Assembly (NCBI GenBank): GCA_947168885.1
Contig: CAMVNQ010000008.1
Coordinates: 62,001-126,000 of the forward strand
Length of the DNA stretch: 64,000 nt
Direction of reading: 5' to 3'
Source of the DNA: an uncultured Clostridia bacterium
GTDB lineage: Bacteria > Bacillota > Clostridia > Oscillospirales > Ruminococcaceae
Shown here: positions 1 to 9,169 of the stretch, piece after piece
Layout: each line of letters opens with the position of its first letter
Position numbering within the stretch: the first letter of the stretch is position 1
The notes under the pieces: model-generated
Told to the model about the DNA's origin: nothing
The model's input: the letters and a program-made list of their open reading frames with translations, nothing else
Databases searched by the model: none
Translations under genes and position numbers: made by a program

Positions 1-1
1 C

Positions 2-2983
2 AACTGTCGGGTCACCGCGTTCTCGCGTGAGGCGCAGAACATACTGCATCTTTACGGTGAGACCAAAGAGTACGCCGACGACATCGCAAAGCGCGTCGTT
101 ATCCGTCTCGCGCTTGAGGAAGCGAAACGTTCCGGCGAGCTTGAATACTATCACGGACAGGTGCAGAAGCAAGGGTTTCCCGAGTTCGCGCTCGGTATGA
201 TAAGAGATATGCGCGGCGCGGGAATGTCACCGTCCGCACTTCGCGGAATGATCGCGGCAGACGATACCATGAGCGAGCCGCTTACCAGAAAACTGAGCGA
301 CATAGCGGTGATCTATTCTGCTTACGACCGGATACTTACGCAGAACTTTGATGACAAGCTCGACGATATACGCCGTGCGGCAGAGATAATACTGCGAACC
401 GATATTTTTGACAACACCGAGATATTTATAGACGAATTTGACAGCTTTTCCGGAGACCAGCAAGGCTTCATAAAAGCCCTGATCGACAAGGCGGATAATG
501 TCACTATAGCTCTGACCTGCGACTATCCGGAGCGGAAAGAGCGTAAATTCGAAGCTGTGTGCAGGCTCATAGACCGCATAGCAGGGGATAGTGCGCCTGA
601 GGTCACGGTCTGCGGTACGGTGTATCGAAGACCGAAAACACTGCGTGTCATAGAAGCCCGCGACCGCTGGCAGGAGTGCGACTGGATATGCGCCGAGATA
701 CGTGCTCTTACCGACAGCGGCGTTCGATGCCGCGAGATAGCCGTTATTGCGCCCGACGCGGGGAGCACCCGTATTCTCGACAGTGCTCTCCGGCGCTATG
801 AAATACCTGCGTTTGCCGACATTCCCGAGCCTCTAATGACAAGGTCGTTCGTGCGGTTCTGTATCTACACTCTGAAGGCGCTCTCGTTTCAGACCGAGGA
901 CTTACTGCGCTATATCAAGAGCGGATTCGTGCGCGGCGCGGACAAAAAGCTTATAACAAACGAATATATCGACCTGCTTGAAATGCTGTGCCGGCAGTAC
1001 GACCTTCGCAGGAAAGACTGGCTTAAGCCCTTCCCGGCCGAACTTGACGGGCTTGGTCTGCTAAAAGGCAGGGGTGTGAAGCGCGATGAGCTTGAGACTG
1101 TCCGGAAAAGTATCATTGACCCGCTTACAGAGCTTAAAAGCGCGCTTGACGACGCAGACGGCGCGGAAATGACAAAGCTTCTCTGCGATTTCGTCTGCAA
1201 CACTATGGACGTGCGTAACGCGCTCTACGGAAAGTGCGTCATAAAGCACAGCGAAACCGGCAAGCCTATATACGACCCGCGTCTCCTTGACGAGTACAGC
1301 GGGCTCTGGGACGATACCATGACCGTGTTTGAATCCGCGTTCAAGGCGCTTCACGGGCATAAAATATCGCTCGACGAGTTTACCCGGATCCTTTCGGACG
1401 TTTTTACGGTGACAACTATCGCAAAGCCGCCGCAGACGCTTGACGCTGTGACTGTCGGCGATTCGTCAAGAAGCCGCTTTGTCGGCGTGAAGCATCTGTT
1501 CATTTGTGGGTTCAGCCGAGGTGTCATGCCGCCGCCCGCTAAAGTCTCCGATGTGTTCACTCCGTCAGAGAGTGAGCAGCTCACAAGGCTCGGCGTTCCA
1601 GTCGTTTCGGACAGGCTGTCGCGCTATTCACAGGAGCTCTTTACGGTGTATCGATGTGTGAATATCCCGTCGGAGAGTCTCTATATCACCTATCCGATAA
1701 TGAAGGAGGACGGCGGTATCCTTGAGCCGTCACCGGACATCGCGGAGATAAAAGAAGCCTACGGAGCGTCGGTCGAGGGCGCTGACAACTTCGGCGCAGA
1801 GCATTACTGCCGGACGGAAAGCTCGGCAGAACGCTATCTCGCTCATATTTACCGTGACCCGTCCAGACTTGCGGAACGAAAAGTGCTGATGAACGCAGTC
1901 CCGGGATGGTACGCGGCGATGCTGCGCTCGGCGTCGGGAGAAAAGCCCGACCGTGACCGCCACAGACTTCCGGAGGATAAAGCGGCAAAACTGCTCACTC
2001 TCAACAGTTGGTCGCCGTCGGCGATCAACCTTATGAACCGCTGCAAATTCGCGTTCTTCTGCAAGTACGGGCTTGGGCTTCCGGACGAACCGGAGCGCAG
2101 TATAGATGCGCTTCTTGTCGGAAATGTCATTCATTTCTGTCTCCAAAGGCTGCTCACGGACAACCTGAACAGGCGTGACGAATTCCTTGCGCTTACAGAT
2201 GCACAGATTGCGGAGCACGTCGCCGAGAGTGTGAAACAGTACGAAAACATGGCGTTCTTCGGCGGATTCGGCGGTTCGGAGCGCTTTTCGTACCAGCTCG
2301 GACGGCTCGGCAGATATGCGGTGAAGTCGGCTTCAAGGATACGCGACGAGCTTATGCTGAGCGGGTTCTATCCCGAGGCGCTTGAAAAACGGCTCACATT
2401 CCCGTTTGGCGGTATAACGGTCTCGGGGGTTTGTGACAGAATAGATTCTATGACTGCGGATGGAAAGAAATATATCCGTGTTGTCGATTACAAGCGAAGT
2501 GCCCGCGATTTTTCGCTTGACGACATCTACCGGGGTGAAAACATACAGACTTTGCTGTATATGTTCGGTATCTGCGGCAGTGACCCGTCCGCAAAACCGT
2601 CGTCGGTTATATATATGCCCGTAGGAAAAATTGATTATGAGCGTTCGGACGGCGGAGACACCGAGCAGAAGACCCGTGAAAGCCTTCAGAAATACATCGC
2701 GACACACTCTTCGTCGGGTTTTTACCTGAGTGATTCACCCGAGCGCGATGAACTTCGGACGCTTGAATCCTCACTTACAGAGAGATTCGGTAAGAAGCGC
2801 GGCGGGTATATAACCGAGACAGAGGTGACTCCCGAGGTCTATGGCGCTATGGAATCGTACTGTCGTTCGTATCTCGGTTCAAAGGTGCGCGAGCCGGCAA
2901 AGGGAATGGTGAGCGCCTGCCCGTCGGACAGCGGCGGCTGTGACTACTGCGCGTACTCGCTTTTTTGCGGAAAGTACAGATAA
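2..2983 (+). CDS. addB: AddB-type helicase-nuclease subunit (5'-truncated by the window)
   Basis: This is the B subunit of the AddAB (RexAB) double-strand-break resection complex, which degrades DNA ends and loads RecA. The frame is open from base 2, so the N-terminus with its Walker A motif lies upstream; a GTG at 161 is internal. About 993 residues are present. The C-terminal RecB-family nuclease is visible as GVCDRID followed by VVDYKRS (about 2425-2500). The iron-sulphur staple is visible as CKFAFFC near 2041 and the closing cluster CDYC...FC just before the stop, which is the AddB arrangement of one distal cysteine plus three at the end. A terminator follows directly. addA is expected next to it but is not in the window. 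Confidence 0.9.
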   Translation, partial: NCRVTAFSREAQNILHLYGETKEYADDIAKRVVIRLALEEAKRSGELEYYHGQVQKQGFPEFALGMIRDMRGAGMSPSALRGMIAADDTMSEPLTRKLSDIAVIYSAYDRILTQNFDDKLDDIRRAAEIILRTDIFDNTEIFIDEFDSFSGDQQGFIKALIDKADNVTIALTCDYPERKERKFEAVCRLIDRIAGDSAPEVTVCGTVYRRPKTLRVIEARDRWQECDWICAEIRALTDSGVRCREIAVIAPDAGSTRILDSALRRYEIPAFADIPEPLMTRSFVRFCIYTLKALSFQTEDLLRYIKSGFVRGADKKLITNEYIDLLEMLCRQYDLRRKDWLKPFPAELDGLGLLKGRGVKRDELETVRKSIIDPLTELKSALDDADGAEMTKLLCDFVCNTMDVRNALYGKCVIKHSETGKPIYDPRLLDEYSGLWDDTMTVFESAFKALHGHKISLDEFTRILSDVFTVTTIAKPPQTLDAVTVGDSSRSRFVGVKHLFICGFSRGVMPPPAKVSDVFTPSESEQLTRLGVPVVSDRLSRYSQELFTVYRCVNIPSESLYITYPIMKEDGGILEPSPDIAEIKEAYGASVEGADNFGAEHYCRTESSAERYLAHIYRDPSRLAERKVLMNAVPGWYAAMLRSASGEKPDRDRHRLPEDKAAKLLTLNSWSPSAINLMNRCKFAFFCKYGLGLPDEPERSIDALLVGNVIHFCLQRLLTDNLNRRDEFLALTDAQIAEHVAESVKQYENMAFFGGFGGSERFSYQLGRLGRYAVKSASRIRDELMLSGFYPEALEKRLTFPFGGITVSGVCDRIDSMTADGKKYIRVVDYKRSARDFSLDDIYRGENIQTLLYMFGICGSDPSAKPSSVIYMPVGKIDYERSDGGDTEQKTRESLQKYIATHSSSGFYLSDSPERDELRTLESSLTERFGKKRGGYITETEVTPEVYGAMESYCRSYLGSKVREPAKGMVSACPSDSGGCDYCAYSLFCGKYR

Positions 2984-3012
2984 AAAAAGCACCCCGTGCG
3001 GGGTGCTTTTCA
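2982..3012. terminator. Bidirectional terminator between addB and the sseB-like gene
   Basis: AAAAAGCACCCC-gtgc-GGGGTGCTTTT is a GC-rich hairpin flanked by an A run on the left and a T run on the right. It can therefore stop both converging genes. Confidence 0.85.
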
Positions 3013-3013
3013 A

Positions 3014-3913
3014 TTATTCGCCTTTGGTGTAGAACGGTCCGTCCACTTTCTTTGCGCCCTCGCCGAATGGTGAGTTCACGGGAGCCGCCATTATCGGGTA
3101 TTTCGTGAGGAAGAGCTTCGCGGAATCGCACAGGCTTGTGCCTATTGTGCGGCAGGTCTCATTATCCGCATCGATATCGAGCGTGAACAGGTAGTATTCC
3201 TGGTCGCCCTGCTTTAACATACAGAAGTACGCTTCCTTTACTTCCGGCATTTTGACGAGCTTCTTCTTGAACGCGCCGTAAACAGCTTCGGGTATGTTCT
3301 GGGGCTTGCCGAACATGAGCTTTACCTGCTCTGTGGCGGCATTTGCTTCACGGCGTTCCTTAGCCTGCTCGGCAACAGTCTTCATAGCGTCAAGAAGGTT
3401 CGAGATGATGTCCTGCGAGAAGATGATGTTCTGCGACATGGGGTTGATAACGAAGCCGCTTATTGCGTCGGCTTTTTCTTTCGCAAGCTGTGCTATCTGC
3501 GGGAAAACGACAACGATAGAGTTGACTTTCGGGTTTCTGCTCCATTTCATATATTCCTTGACGTCGGTGAAGACGGTGAAATACTGCTCGCCCTTCTGGT
3601 TCTGTATGAGTTTGAAGTTGAACTTTGCGTCCTTCGGTATAGCGACTTTTCCGTTGCCTTTAAGAATGTTTCCGTCCGCGTCGAGAACGTCAACGGGAGC
3701 GAAGAATTTTGCGCCGAGGACTTTTTCGATCATAGCCTTCTGCGTCTCGGGAGTCTCGTGCTTGTTGAGCTCGTCCATAGCCGCTACAAGGTCCTCATTT
3801 CCGAGATCCGGGAAAACATCCTCCGGTCTCGGGGGATTTATCTCGGGAGCTATCTTTTCGGGAGCGTCGCCGCCGTCTGTCGGTGTCGGGAATTTTATAT
3901 GATTGTCAGCCAT
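3014..3913 (-). CDS. SseB family protein
   Basis: This protein of about 299 residues fits the SseB family: an N-terminal SseB domain (with VFTDVKEYMKW and VVVFPQIAQLA in the middle) followed by an SseB C-terminal-like domain (VYGAFKKKLVKMPEVKEAY, then YLFTLDID). The family was named from enhanced serine sensitivity in E. coli; its biochemical role is unknown, and in gut Firmicutes it is often linked to type VII or accessory loci. An ATG at 3919 lies only two bases from the AGAAAGGA site. The ATG at 3913 (MADNHIKF) has eight-base spacing and is preferred. It is a single gene with its own promoter and shares the terminator with addB. Confidence 0.8.
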   Translation of the reverse strand: MADNHIKFPTPTDGGDAPEKIAPEINPPRPEDVFPDLGNEDLVAAMDELNKHETPETQKAMIEKVLGAKFFAPVDVLDADGNILKGNGKVAIPKDAKFNFKLIQNQKGEQYFTVFTDVKEYMKWSRNPKVNSIVVVFPQIAQLAKEKADAISGFVINPMSQNIIFSQDIISNLLDAMKTVAEQAKERREANAATEQVKLMFGKPQNIPEAVYGAFKKKLVKMPEVKEAYFCMLKQGDQEYYLFTLDIDADNETCRTIGTSLCDSAKLFLTKYPIMAAPVNSPFGEGAKKVDGPFYTKGE

Positions 3914-3990
3914 TTTCATATTCCTTTCTGGATAATCGTAATGATCTCTGTCTTGTAAAAACGATCTCGTTTCAAAACTACGTATAAAAC

Positions 3991-4019
3991 ATTATAGCAT
4001 ATTTTCCCCGATATTTCAA
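3991..4019 (-). promoter_or_regulatory. Promoter of the sseB-like gene
   Basis: Read on the minus strand, TTGAAA (4014-4019) and TATAAT (3991-3996) are 17 bases apart, with a TG just before the -10. Confidence 0.75.
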
Positions 4020-4050
4020 TAGTTTTTCCCTATTTTGAAAAATATATTTC

Positions 4051-4079
4051 TTGACATGACGCGGCAAGGGTGTTATAAT
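4051..4079 (+). promoter_or_regulatory. Promoter of the MATE gene
   Basis: TTGACA (4051-4056) and TATAAT (4074-4079) are 17 bases apart, which is a consensus sigma-A promoter. The short leader contains an imperfect hairpin (GGTATG...CATACC, 4091-4121) with no obvious T run. Confidence 0.85.
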
Positions 4080-4149
4080 CAATGATGTTTGGTATGCCTG
4101 TCCCATTCGGCACAGCATACCGGGAAAGATACTTCCGGAGATGATTTGA

Positions 4150-5544
4150 TTGGAGACTGTCAGGAACCCGCTCGGCACAGAGCCGGTGGGCAGACTTATG
4201 ACAAGATTTGCGATACCGAGCATAATAGCAATGCTTGTAGGTGCGCTCTATAATATAGTTGACCAGCTTTTTATCGGGCACGCCGTCGGTACGGACGGCA
4301 ACGCCGCTACCAACATCGCGTTCCCGCTTTCGACCATGTGCATCTCGGTCGCTCTGATGTTCGGTGTTGGCGGTGCGAGCTGCTATAACCTGTCACTCGG
4401 GCGAGGGGATACGAAAAAAGCACCTTTCTTTATCGGAAACTCGTTCGTTATGCTTGTTTTCTGCGGCGTGATGCTCTGCACGGTGACGGAGATATTCCTC
4501 GACCCGCTTCTGACCCTTTTCGGTGCACCCGAAACGGTAATGCCCTATGCACAGGAGTATGTACGCATAACCGCGTTCGGTTTCCCGTTCCTGATACTTA
4601 CGACGGGCGGCGGTCATTTTCTCCGCGCCGACGGAAGTCCGGGAATGACGATGTTCTGCAGCATCATAGGCGCTGTGATAAACACGGGACTTGATGCGCT
4701 CTTCGTGTTCGGCTTCAGCTGGGGAATGACCGGTGCAGCTGCGGCGACGATAATAGGGCAGATCATTTCCGGCTGTATCGTTATATGGTATGTCTTTTTC
4801 AGATTCCATACTTCTGAGCTCACAAAAGAGCACTTCATACCGAAGGCGGCGGTGATACTTCGTGCGGCGGCTATCGGTCTTGCGTCGTTCATCAACCAGA
4901 TTGCCATTATGATAATTCAGGTCGTGGTAAACAACCTTCTCAAGTACTACGGCAGTCTGTCGGTGTACGGAGACGCTATACCTCTCGCGGCGTCGGGCAT
5001 CGTCATGAAAGTCAACCAGATCGTTTTCTCGTTCGCGATAGGGCTCGGACAGGGAAGTCAGCCTATCGAGAGCTTCAACTACGGTGCGCAGAAGTATCCG
5101 CGCGTCAAAAAGGCTCTGCTTCTCGCGGCGGGAGCAAGCTTCATCATTTCGCTCATATTCTTTATATGCTTTCAGGTCTTTCCTCGTCAGATCCTGTCAC
5201 TTTTCGGAAACGGTTCGGAGGAATACTTCGCGTTCGGTGAGAATTTTTTCCGCATCTTCCTGTTATTTGTGCCGTTCGTAAGTCTTCAGCCGGTAGCTTC
5301 GACATTCTTCACTTCGATAGGAAAGCCGATAAAAGGCGTCGTTCTTTCGCTGTCACGACAGATACTGCTGTTTCTGCCGCTCGTGGTTATCCTTCCGATA
5401 TTCTTCGGAATCGACGGGATCACGTATGCGGGCCCGTGCGGCGACTTTGTTTCGAGTATCATAGCGATAGTAATGGTCATTGCCGAGTTCTCTGATATGA
5501 AGAAACGGGAGAAGGCGCTCATAGCGCAGAACATCACGGAATAA
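4150..5544 (+). CDS. MATE family multidrug/metabolite exporter
   Basis: A polytopic inner-membrane antiporter of 464 residues, the usual MATE length. Its two homologous MatE halves give about 12 membrane segments; MATE signatures include PSIIAMLVGALYNIVDQLFIG at the start and the long Gly/Ala-rich helices. It would export cationic compounds using a Na+ or H+ gradient. The start is TTG: the upstream ATG at 4141 stops after two codons, and GGAG at 4137-4140 has nine-base spacing to the TTG. It is a single gene ending in a strong terminator. The substrate cannot be told from sequence. Confidence 0.9.
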   Translation: METVRNPLGTEPVGRLMTRFAIPSIIAMLVGALYNIVDQLFIGHAVGTDGNAATNIAFPLSTMCISVALMFGVGGASCYNLSLGRGDTKKAPFFIGNSFVMLVFCGVMLCTVTEIFLDPLLTLFGAPETVMPYAQEYVRITAFGFPFLILTTGGGHFLRADGSPGMTMFCSIIGAVINTGLDALFVFGFSWGMTGAAAATIIGQIISGCIVIWYVFFRFHTSELTKEHFIPKAAVILRAAAIGLASFINQIAIMIIQVVVNNLLKYYGSLSVYGDAIPLAASGIVMKVNQIVFSFAIGLGQGSQPIESFNYGAQKYPRVKKALLLAAGASFIISLIFFICFQVFPRQILSLFGNGSEEYFAFGENFFRIFLLFVPFVSLQPVASTFFTSIGKPIKGVVLSLSRQILLFLPLVVILPIFFGIDGITYAGPCGDFVSSIIAIVMVIAEFSDMKKREKALIAQNITE

Positions 5545-5547
5545 ATA

Positions 5548-5590
5548 TACCCGCAGGCTGCATCGCAGACCCGCGGGTATTGTTTTATTG
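5548..5590. terminator. Terminator shared by the MATE gene and the Ig-like gene
   Basis: ATACCCGC...GCGGGTAT forms a hairpin followed by TTGTTTT on the plus strand. The converging minus-strand gene ends at its edge. Confidence 0.75.
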
Positions 5591-6166
5591 CCGGTTCCAG
5601 TAGTCTATGCCGGAATCCGGAACGAAAAGTGTCCGGATATAGCCGTCTTTTGAAAGCACCGCAAAATAGCCTGTTTCCTTGTCGAAGAAGAGCTTGTCGC
5701 CGTCGGACTCGGTTTTGTGCAGTACGTCTGCGGACTTCGAGTTTATGAGCTCGTTCGCGAGCGCGAGATATTCGGACTGGGTTATCTTTCCGAACTCGGC
5801 ACCGTGCTTTTTGTAGTGCTCGTCATAGAGCTTCTTGCTGCGGAATGTGTATTTCTTCGCGGAAGCCGTCACCGTGACTTTGCATTTCAGCTTCGTTGGG
5901 CCGTGTTTCGCGGTGATCGTCGTTGTTCCGGCTTTCTTTGCGGTTATGAGCCCCTTGCTCACTGCAGCGGTCTTTGCATTGCCCGAAGACCATGTTATAG
6001 AATCAACGGCGTAGTTGACGTATAGCTGGTAGGTATCGCCGACCGTAAGGGTCAGTTCGCTTTTTGTGAGCTGCGGCGGGGTTGTCGCTGACGAGTTCAC
6101 GCAGAACGCAGTGAGTGCCATGACGGCGGCGAGGAATATCAGAAAGAGTTTTGTAAGTTTTTTCAT
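5585..6166 (-). CDS. Secreted Big_2 Ig-like protein with a probable BECR RNase-toxin C-terminal domain
   Basis: The chosen start is at 6166 (MKKLTKLFLIF), with GGAGGA eight bases upstream; frame to the left of it is non-coding. The product has about 193 residues. It begins with a signal peptide (1-28), followed by a bacterial Ig-like group 2 domain (LTLTVGDTYQLYV, then GLITAKKAGTTTITAK) to about residue 100. The last 80 residues run YDEHYKKHG.EFG, then EYLALANELI, a variable stretch, and finally GYIRTLFVPDSGIDYW. That order (H..KHG, SEY..A, then xTxFxPxxGxxYW) matches the RNase-fold C-termini of polymorphic/CdiA-type toxins of the BECR superfamily. No immunity-like gene is adjacent. The Ig call is firm and the toxin-fold call is by pattern only. 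Confidence 0.65.
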   Translation of the reverse strand: MKKLTKLFLIFLAAVMALTAFCVNSSATTPPQLTKSELTLTVGDTYQLYVNYAVDSITWSSGNAKTAAVSKGLITAKKAGTTTITAKHGPTKLKCKVTVTASAKKYTFRSKKLYDEHYKKHGAEFGKITQSEYLALANELINSKSADVLHKTESDGDKLFFDKETGYFAVLSKDGYIRTLFVPDSGIDYWNRQ

Positions 6167-6208
6167 AGTATCGTCCTCCGGAATTTGTGTAAGAATGCTG
6201 ATACCTGT

Positions 6209-6237
6209 ATTATACCACAGCCCGGTGGTGATTGCAA
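6209..6237 (-). promoter_or_regulatory. Promoter of the Ig-like/toxin-domain gene
   Basis: Minus strand: TTGCAA (6232-6237), 17-base spacer, TATAAT (6209-6214), about 43 bases upstream of the chosen start. Confidence 0.75.
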
Positions 6238-6279
6238 TATCGTTGTTCCCGAAAAACTTCAATATTATAATAATAATCG

Positions 6280-6308
6280 TTGACAAAATGGAAAAAGTAT
6301 AGTATAAT
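6280..6308 (+). promoter_or_regulatory. secA promoter
   Basis: TTGACA (6280-6285), 17-base spacer, TATAAT (6303-6308). Divergent from the Ig-like gene. Confidence 0.85.
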
Positions 6309-6347
6309 ATATGGGAATATCTGAAAAAAGCTAAAGGAGATCATCAA

Positions 6348-9113
6348 ATGGGGCTTTTCAGCAAGCTTTTCGGAACATACTCCGAAAAAGAATTAAAGAG
6401 AATAGAAGGAACAAAACAGGCTGTGCTTGACCGCGAGCCTATGTATCAGGCTATGACGGACAAGGAGCTCCAGAGCCAGACGGGTATCCTCAAAGAACGT
6501 CTCGCAAAGGGCGAAACGCTCGATGACATACTTCCGGACGCATTCGCCGTATGCCGTGAGGCTATGTACCGCGTTATCGGCATCAAGCCTTATCCCGTTC
6601 AGGTCATAGGCGGTATAGTTCTGCATCAGGGCCGTATCGCGGAGATGAAGACTGGTGAAGGTAAGACATACGTTGCCGCGCTTCCGTCATACCTCAACGC
6701 TCTGACAGGTAAGGGCGTTCACGTTGTTACCGTCAACGACTACCTCGCAAAGCGTGACTCTGATCTTATCGGACGTGTTCATCGCTTCCTCGGACTTACC
6801 GTCGGTCTTATCGTACACGATCTTGATAACGACCAAAGACGTATTTCCTACAATTCCGACATAACCTACGGCACCAACAACGAATACGGTTTCGACTACC
6901 TGCGTGACAATATGTGCATACGCAAGGAGGAAAAGGTGCAGCGCGAGCTGAACTATGCTATCGTCGATGAGGTCGACTCTATCCTCATAGATGAGGCGAG
7001 AACTCCGCTCATAATTTCCGGCCGCGGCGACAAGCCCACCGACCTTTACGAGCGTGCGGACAAGCTTGCAAGAACGCTCACACCCTACAAAGTCGTAGAA
7101 GTTGACGCGAAAGAGGAACAGGACGATCTTACCGCCGATTACATCATAGATGAGAAGGCTAAGACCGCGACTCTGCTTCCGAACGGTGTAAAGAAGGCCG
7201 AGAAGTACTTCGGTATAGACAACCTTATGGATCCGGACAACCTTACCATACTTCACCATGTCAACCAGGCGATTAAGGCACACGGCTGTATGCATCTTGA
7301 CATCGAGTATGTCGTTAAGGACGGCGAGATCGTAATAGTTGACGAGTTCACCGGACGTCTCATGTTCGGCCGTCGCTTCAACGAAGGTCTTCATCAGGCT
7401 ATCGAAGCCAAAGAGGGCGTTAAGGTAAAGCACGAGAGCAAGACTCTTGCGACCATTACTTTCCAGAACTATTTCCGCCTTTACAACAAGCTTTCCGGTA
7501 TGACCGGTACGGCTATGACCGAGGAGACCGAGTTCAGAGGCATATACAACCTCGACGTTATAGAAATACCCACCAACAAGCCTGTTATCCGTATCGACAG
7601 ACAGGATCAGGTGTATAAGAACGAGCACGGCAAGTTCCTCGCTGCTATCGAGCAGATAAAGGAATGCCACGAAAAGGGTCAGCCCGTACTCGTCGGCACT
7701 ATATCTATAGAGAAGTCAGAGCTTCTCTCCAAGATGCTCAAGAAGACCGGCATCAAGCACGAGGTCCTCAACGCGAAGAACCACGAGCGTGAAGCCGAGA
7801 TCGTTGCGCAGGCAGGAAAGAAGGGCGCCGTTACTATCGCCACGAACATGGCAGGACGCGGTACCGATATTATGCTCGGCGGTAACGCAGAGTATCTCGC
7901 AAAGGCGGAGATGCGCAGACAGGGCGTTCCGGACGAGCTCATAAACGAAGCTACCGGTTTTGCGGAGACGACAGACGAAGAGATCCTTGCCGCAAGAAAG
8001 CAGTATATGGAGCTCAACGAGAAATATAAGCAGAAGATAGCTCCCGAGGCGGAGGAAGTCCGCAATGCCGGCGGTCTGTTCATCCTTGGTACCGAGCGTC
8101 ACGAGTCGAGACGTATCGACAACCAGCTCCGCGGACGTGCGGGACGTCAGGGTGACCCGGGCGAGAGCTGCTTCTTCGTATCGCTTGAGGACGACCTCAT
8201 GAGACTCTTCGGCGGTGACAGAGTTCAGGCTGTAATGGAGACTCTGAAGATCGACGAGGACGTACCGATCGAGAACGGCATACTCACCAAGACCATAGAA
8301 TCGTCACAGCGCAAGATAGAGGGCAGAAACTATCAGATCAGAAAGAGCGTTCTTGATTTCGACGACGTTATGTCTCAGCAGAGAATGACGATCTATTCCC
8401 AGCGCTCAAAGGTGCTTGACGGTGACGATATAAGCGACAGCATCAAGAACATGATAACCGACAGCATCAAGGAGAACGTCGATATGTTCTGCCAGGGCGA
8501 CATCGCCGACAACTGGAACATCACAGGTCTGCGCGAGCACTACGCAGGCTATCTGACCACTCCGGACGACCTCACATATACGAACGAAGAACTCAACGAT
8601 GTAACGAAGAAGGATATCATCGAGATGCTTACGGAGCGCGCAGAGGCAATATATGCGGCAAAGGAAGCCGAGTACGGCTCCGAAGTAATGCGTGAGCTTG
8701 AGCGTGTGGTACTGCTTCGTAACGTTGACCAGAAGTGGATGGATCACATTGATGCTATGGACGAGCTCAAGCGCGGTATTTATCTGCGCTCCATGGGCCA
8801 GAAAGATCCCGTAGTAGAGTATCGTTTTGAAGGCTTCGCAATGTTCGACGAGATGATCGCCGCGATAAGAGAAGATACCGCAAGAGCTATCCTTACCGCG
8901 CGTCTTTCAAGCAACAGACAGGCTCCGCAGCGTGTACAGGTAATGCGTCCGTCTATGCCGCAGGGCACAGTCAGAAGAGCGACCCCGAAGCCTGCAAAGA
9001 AGGATAAGAAGGCTGCGGCAAAGGAAAGAGCGGCAGCCGCAAAGGCGGAGGAAGCAAAAGCAGCGGATAACAGCGCCGATGACGATGCTTCCGATGAAGA
9101 TACACAGGAATAA
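6348..9113 (+). CDS. secA: Preprotein translocase ATPase SecA
   Basis: The motor of the Sec pathway, pushing unfolded preproteins through SecYEG at the membrane. It has 921 residues. Walker A is MKTGEGKT (about residues 100-107), Walker B is [18 protein letters not shown], and the second helicase domain carries [13 protein letters not shown] and the conserved [16 protein letters not shown]. The C-terminus ends in a Lys/Ala/Glu-rich tail and lacks the cysteine zinc finger that binds SecB in proteobacteria; this is common in Gram-positives, which have no SecB. The start has AAAGGAGA at good distance. A short hairpin separates it from the epimerase gene. Confidence 0.97.
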   Translation: MGLFSKLFGTYSEKELKRIEGTKQAVLDREPMYQAMTDKELQSQTGILKERLAKGETLDDILPDAFAVCREAMYRVIGIKPYPVQVIGGIVLHQGRIAEMKTGEGKTYVAALPSYLNALTGKGVHVVTVNDYLAKRDSDLIGRVHRFLGLTVGLIVHDLDNDQRRISYNSDITYGTNNEYGFDYLRDNMCIRKEEKVQRELNYAIVDEVDSILIDEARTPLIISGRGDKPTDLYERADKLARTLTPYKVVEVDAKEEQDDLTADYIIDEKAKTATLLPNGVKKAEKYFGIDNLMDPDNLTILHHVNQAIKAHGCMHLDIEYVVKDGEIVIVDEFTGRLMFGRRFNEGLHQAIEAKEGVKVKHESKTLATITFQNYFRLYNKLSGMTGTAMTEETEFRGIYNLDVIEIPTNKPVIRIDRQDQVYKNEHGKFLAAIEQIKECHEKGQPVLVGTISIEKSELLSKMLKKTGIKHEVLNAKNHEREAEIVAQAGKKGAVTIATNMAGRGTDIMLGGNAEYLAKAEMRRQGVPDELINEATGFAETTDEEILAARKQYMELNEKYKQKIAPEAEEVRNAGGLFILGTERHESRRIDNQLRGRAGRQGDPGESCFFVSLEDDLMRLFGGDRVQAVMETLKIDEDVPIENGILTKTIESSQRKIEGRNYQIRKSVLDFDDVMSQQRMTIYSQRSKVLDGDDISDSIKNMITDSIKENVDMFCQGDIADNWNITGLREHYAGYLTTPDDLTYTNEELNDVTKKDIIEMLTERAEAIYAAKEAEYGSEVMRELERVVLLRNVDQKWMDHIDAMDELKRGIYLRSMGQKDPVVEYRFEGFAMFDEMIAAIREDTARAILTARLSSNRQAPQRVQVMRPSMPQGTVRRATPKPAKKDKKAAAKERAAAAKAEEAKAADNSADDDASDEDTQE

Positions 9114-9118
9114 AAGCA

Positions 9119-9150
9119 ATATCCTTTCCCCGCCGGGGGAAAGGATATTT
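9119..9150 (+). terminator. Hairpin after secA
   Basis: ATATCCTTTCCCC...GGGGAAAGGATAT (9119-9148) followed by a short T stretch. The T tract is short, and the next gene starts 20 bases later without a visible promoter, so some read-through is likely. Confidence 0.6.
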
Positions 9151-9169
9151 TAGAAGAAAGGACAATCTT

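Noticed and set aside
4081-4149. A guanidine or other riboswitch before the MATE gene
   Set aside because: Only one small hairpin is present and none of the conserved riboswitch blocks.
4150-5544. Minus-strand frames of about 100-146 codons opposite the MATE gene
   Set aside because: They have biased shadow composition and no ribosome sites.
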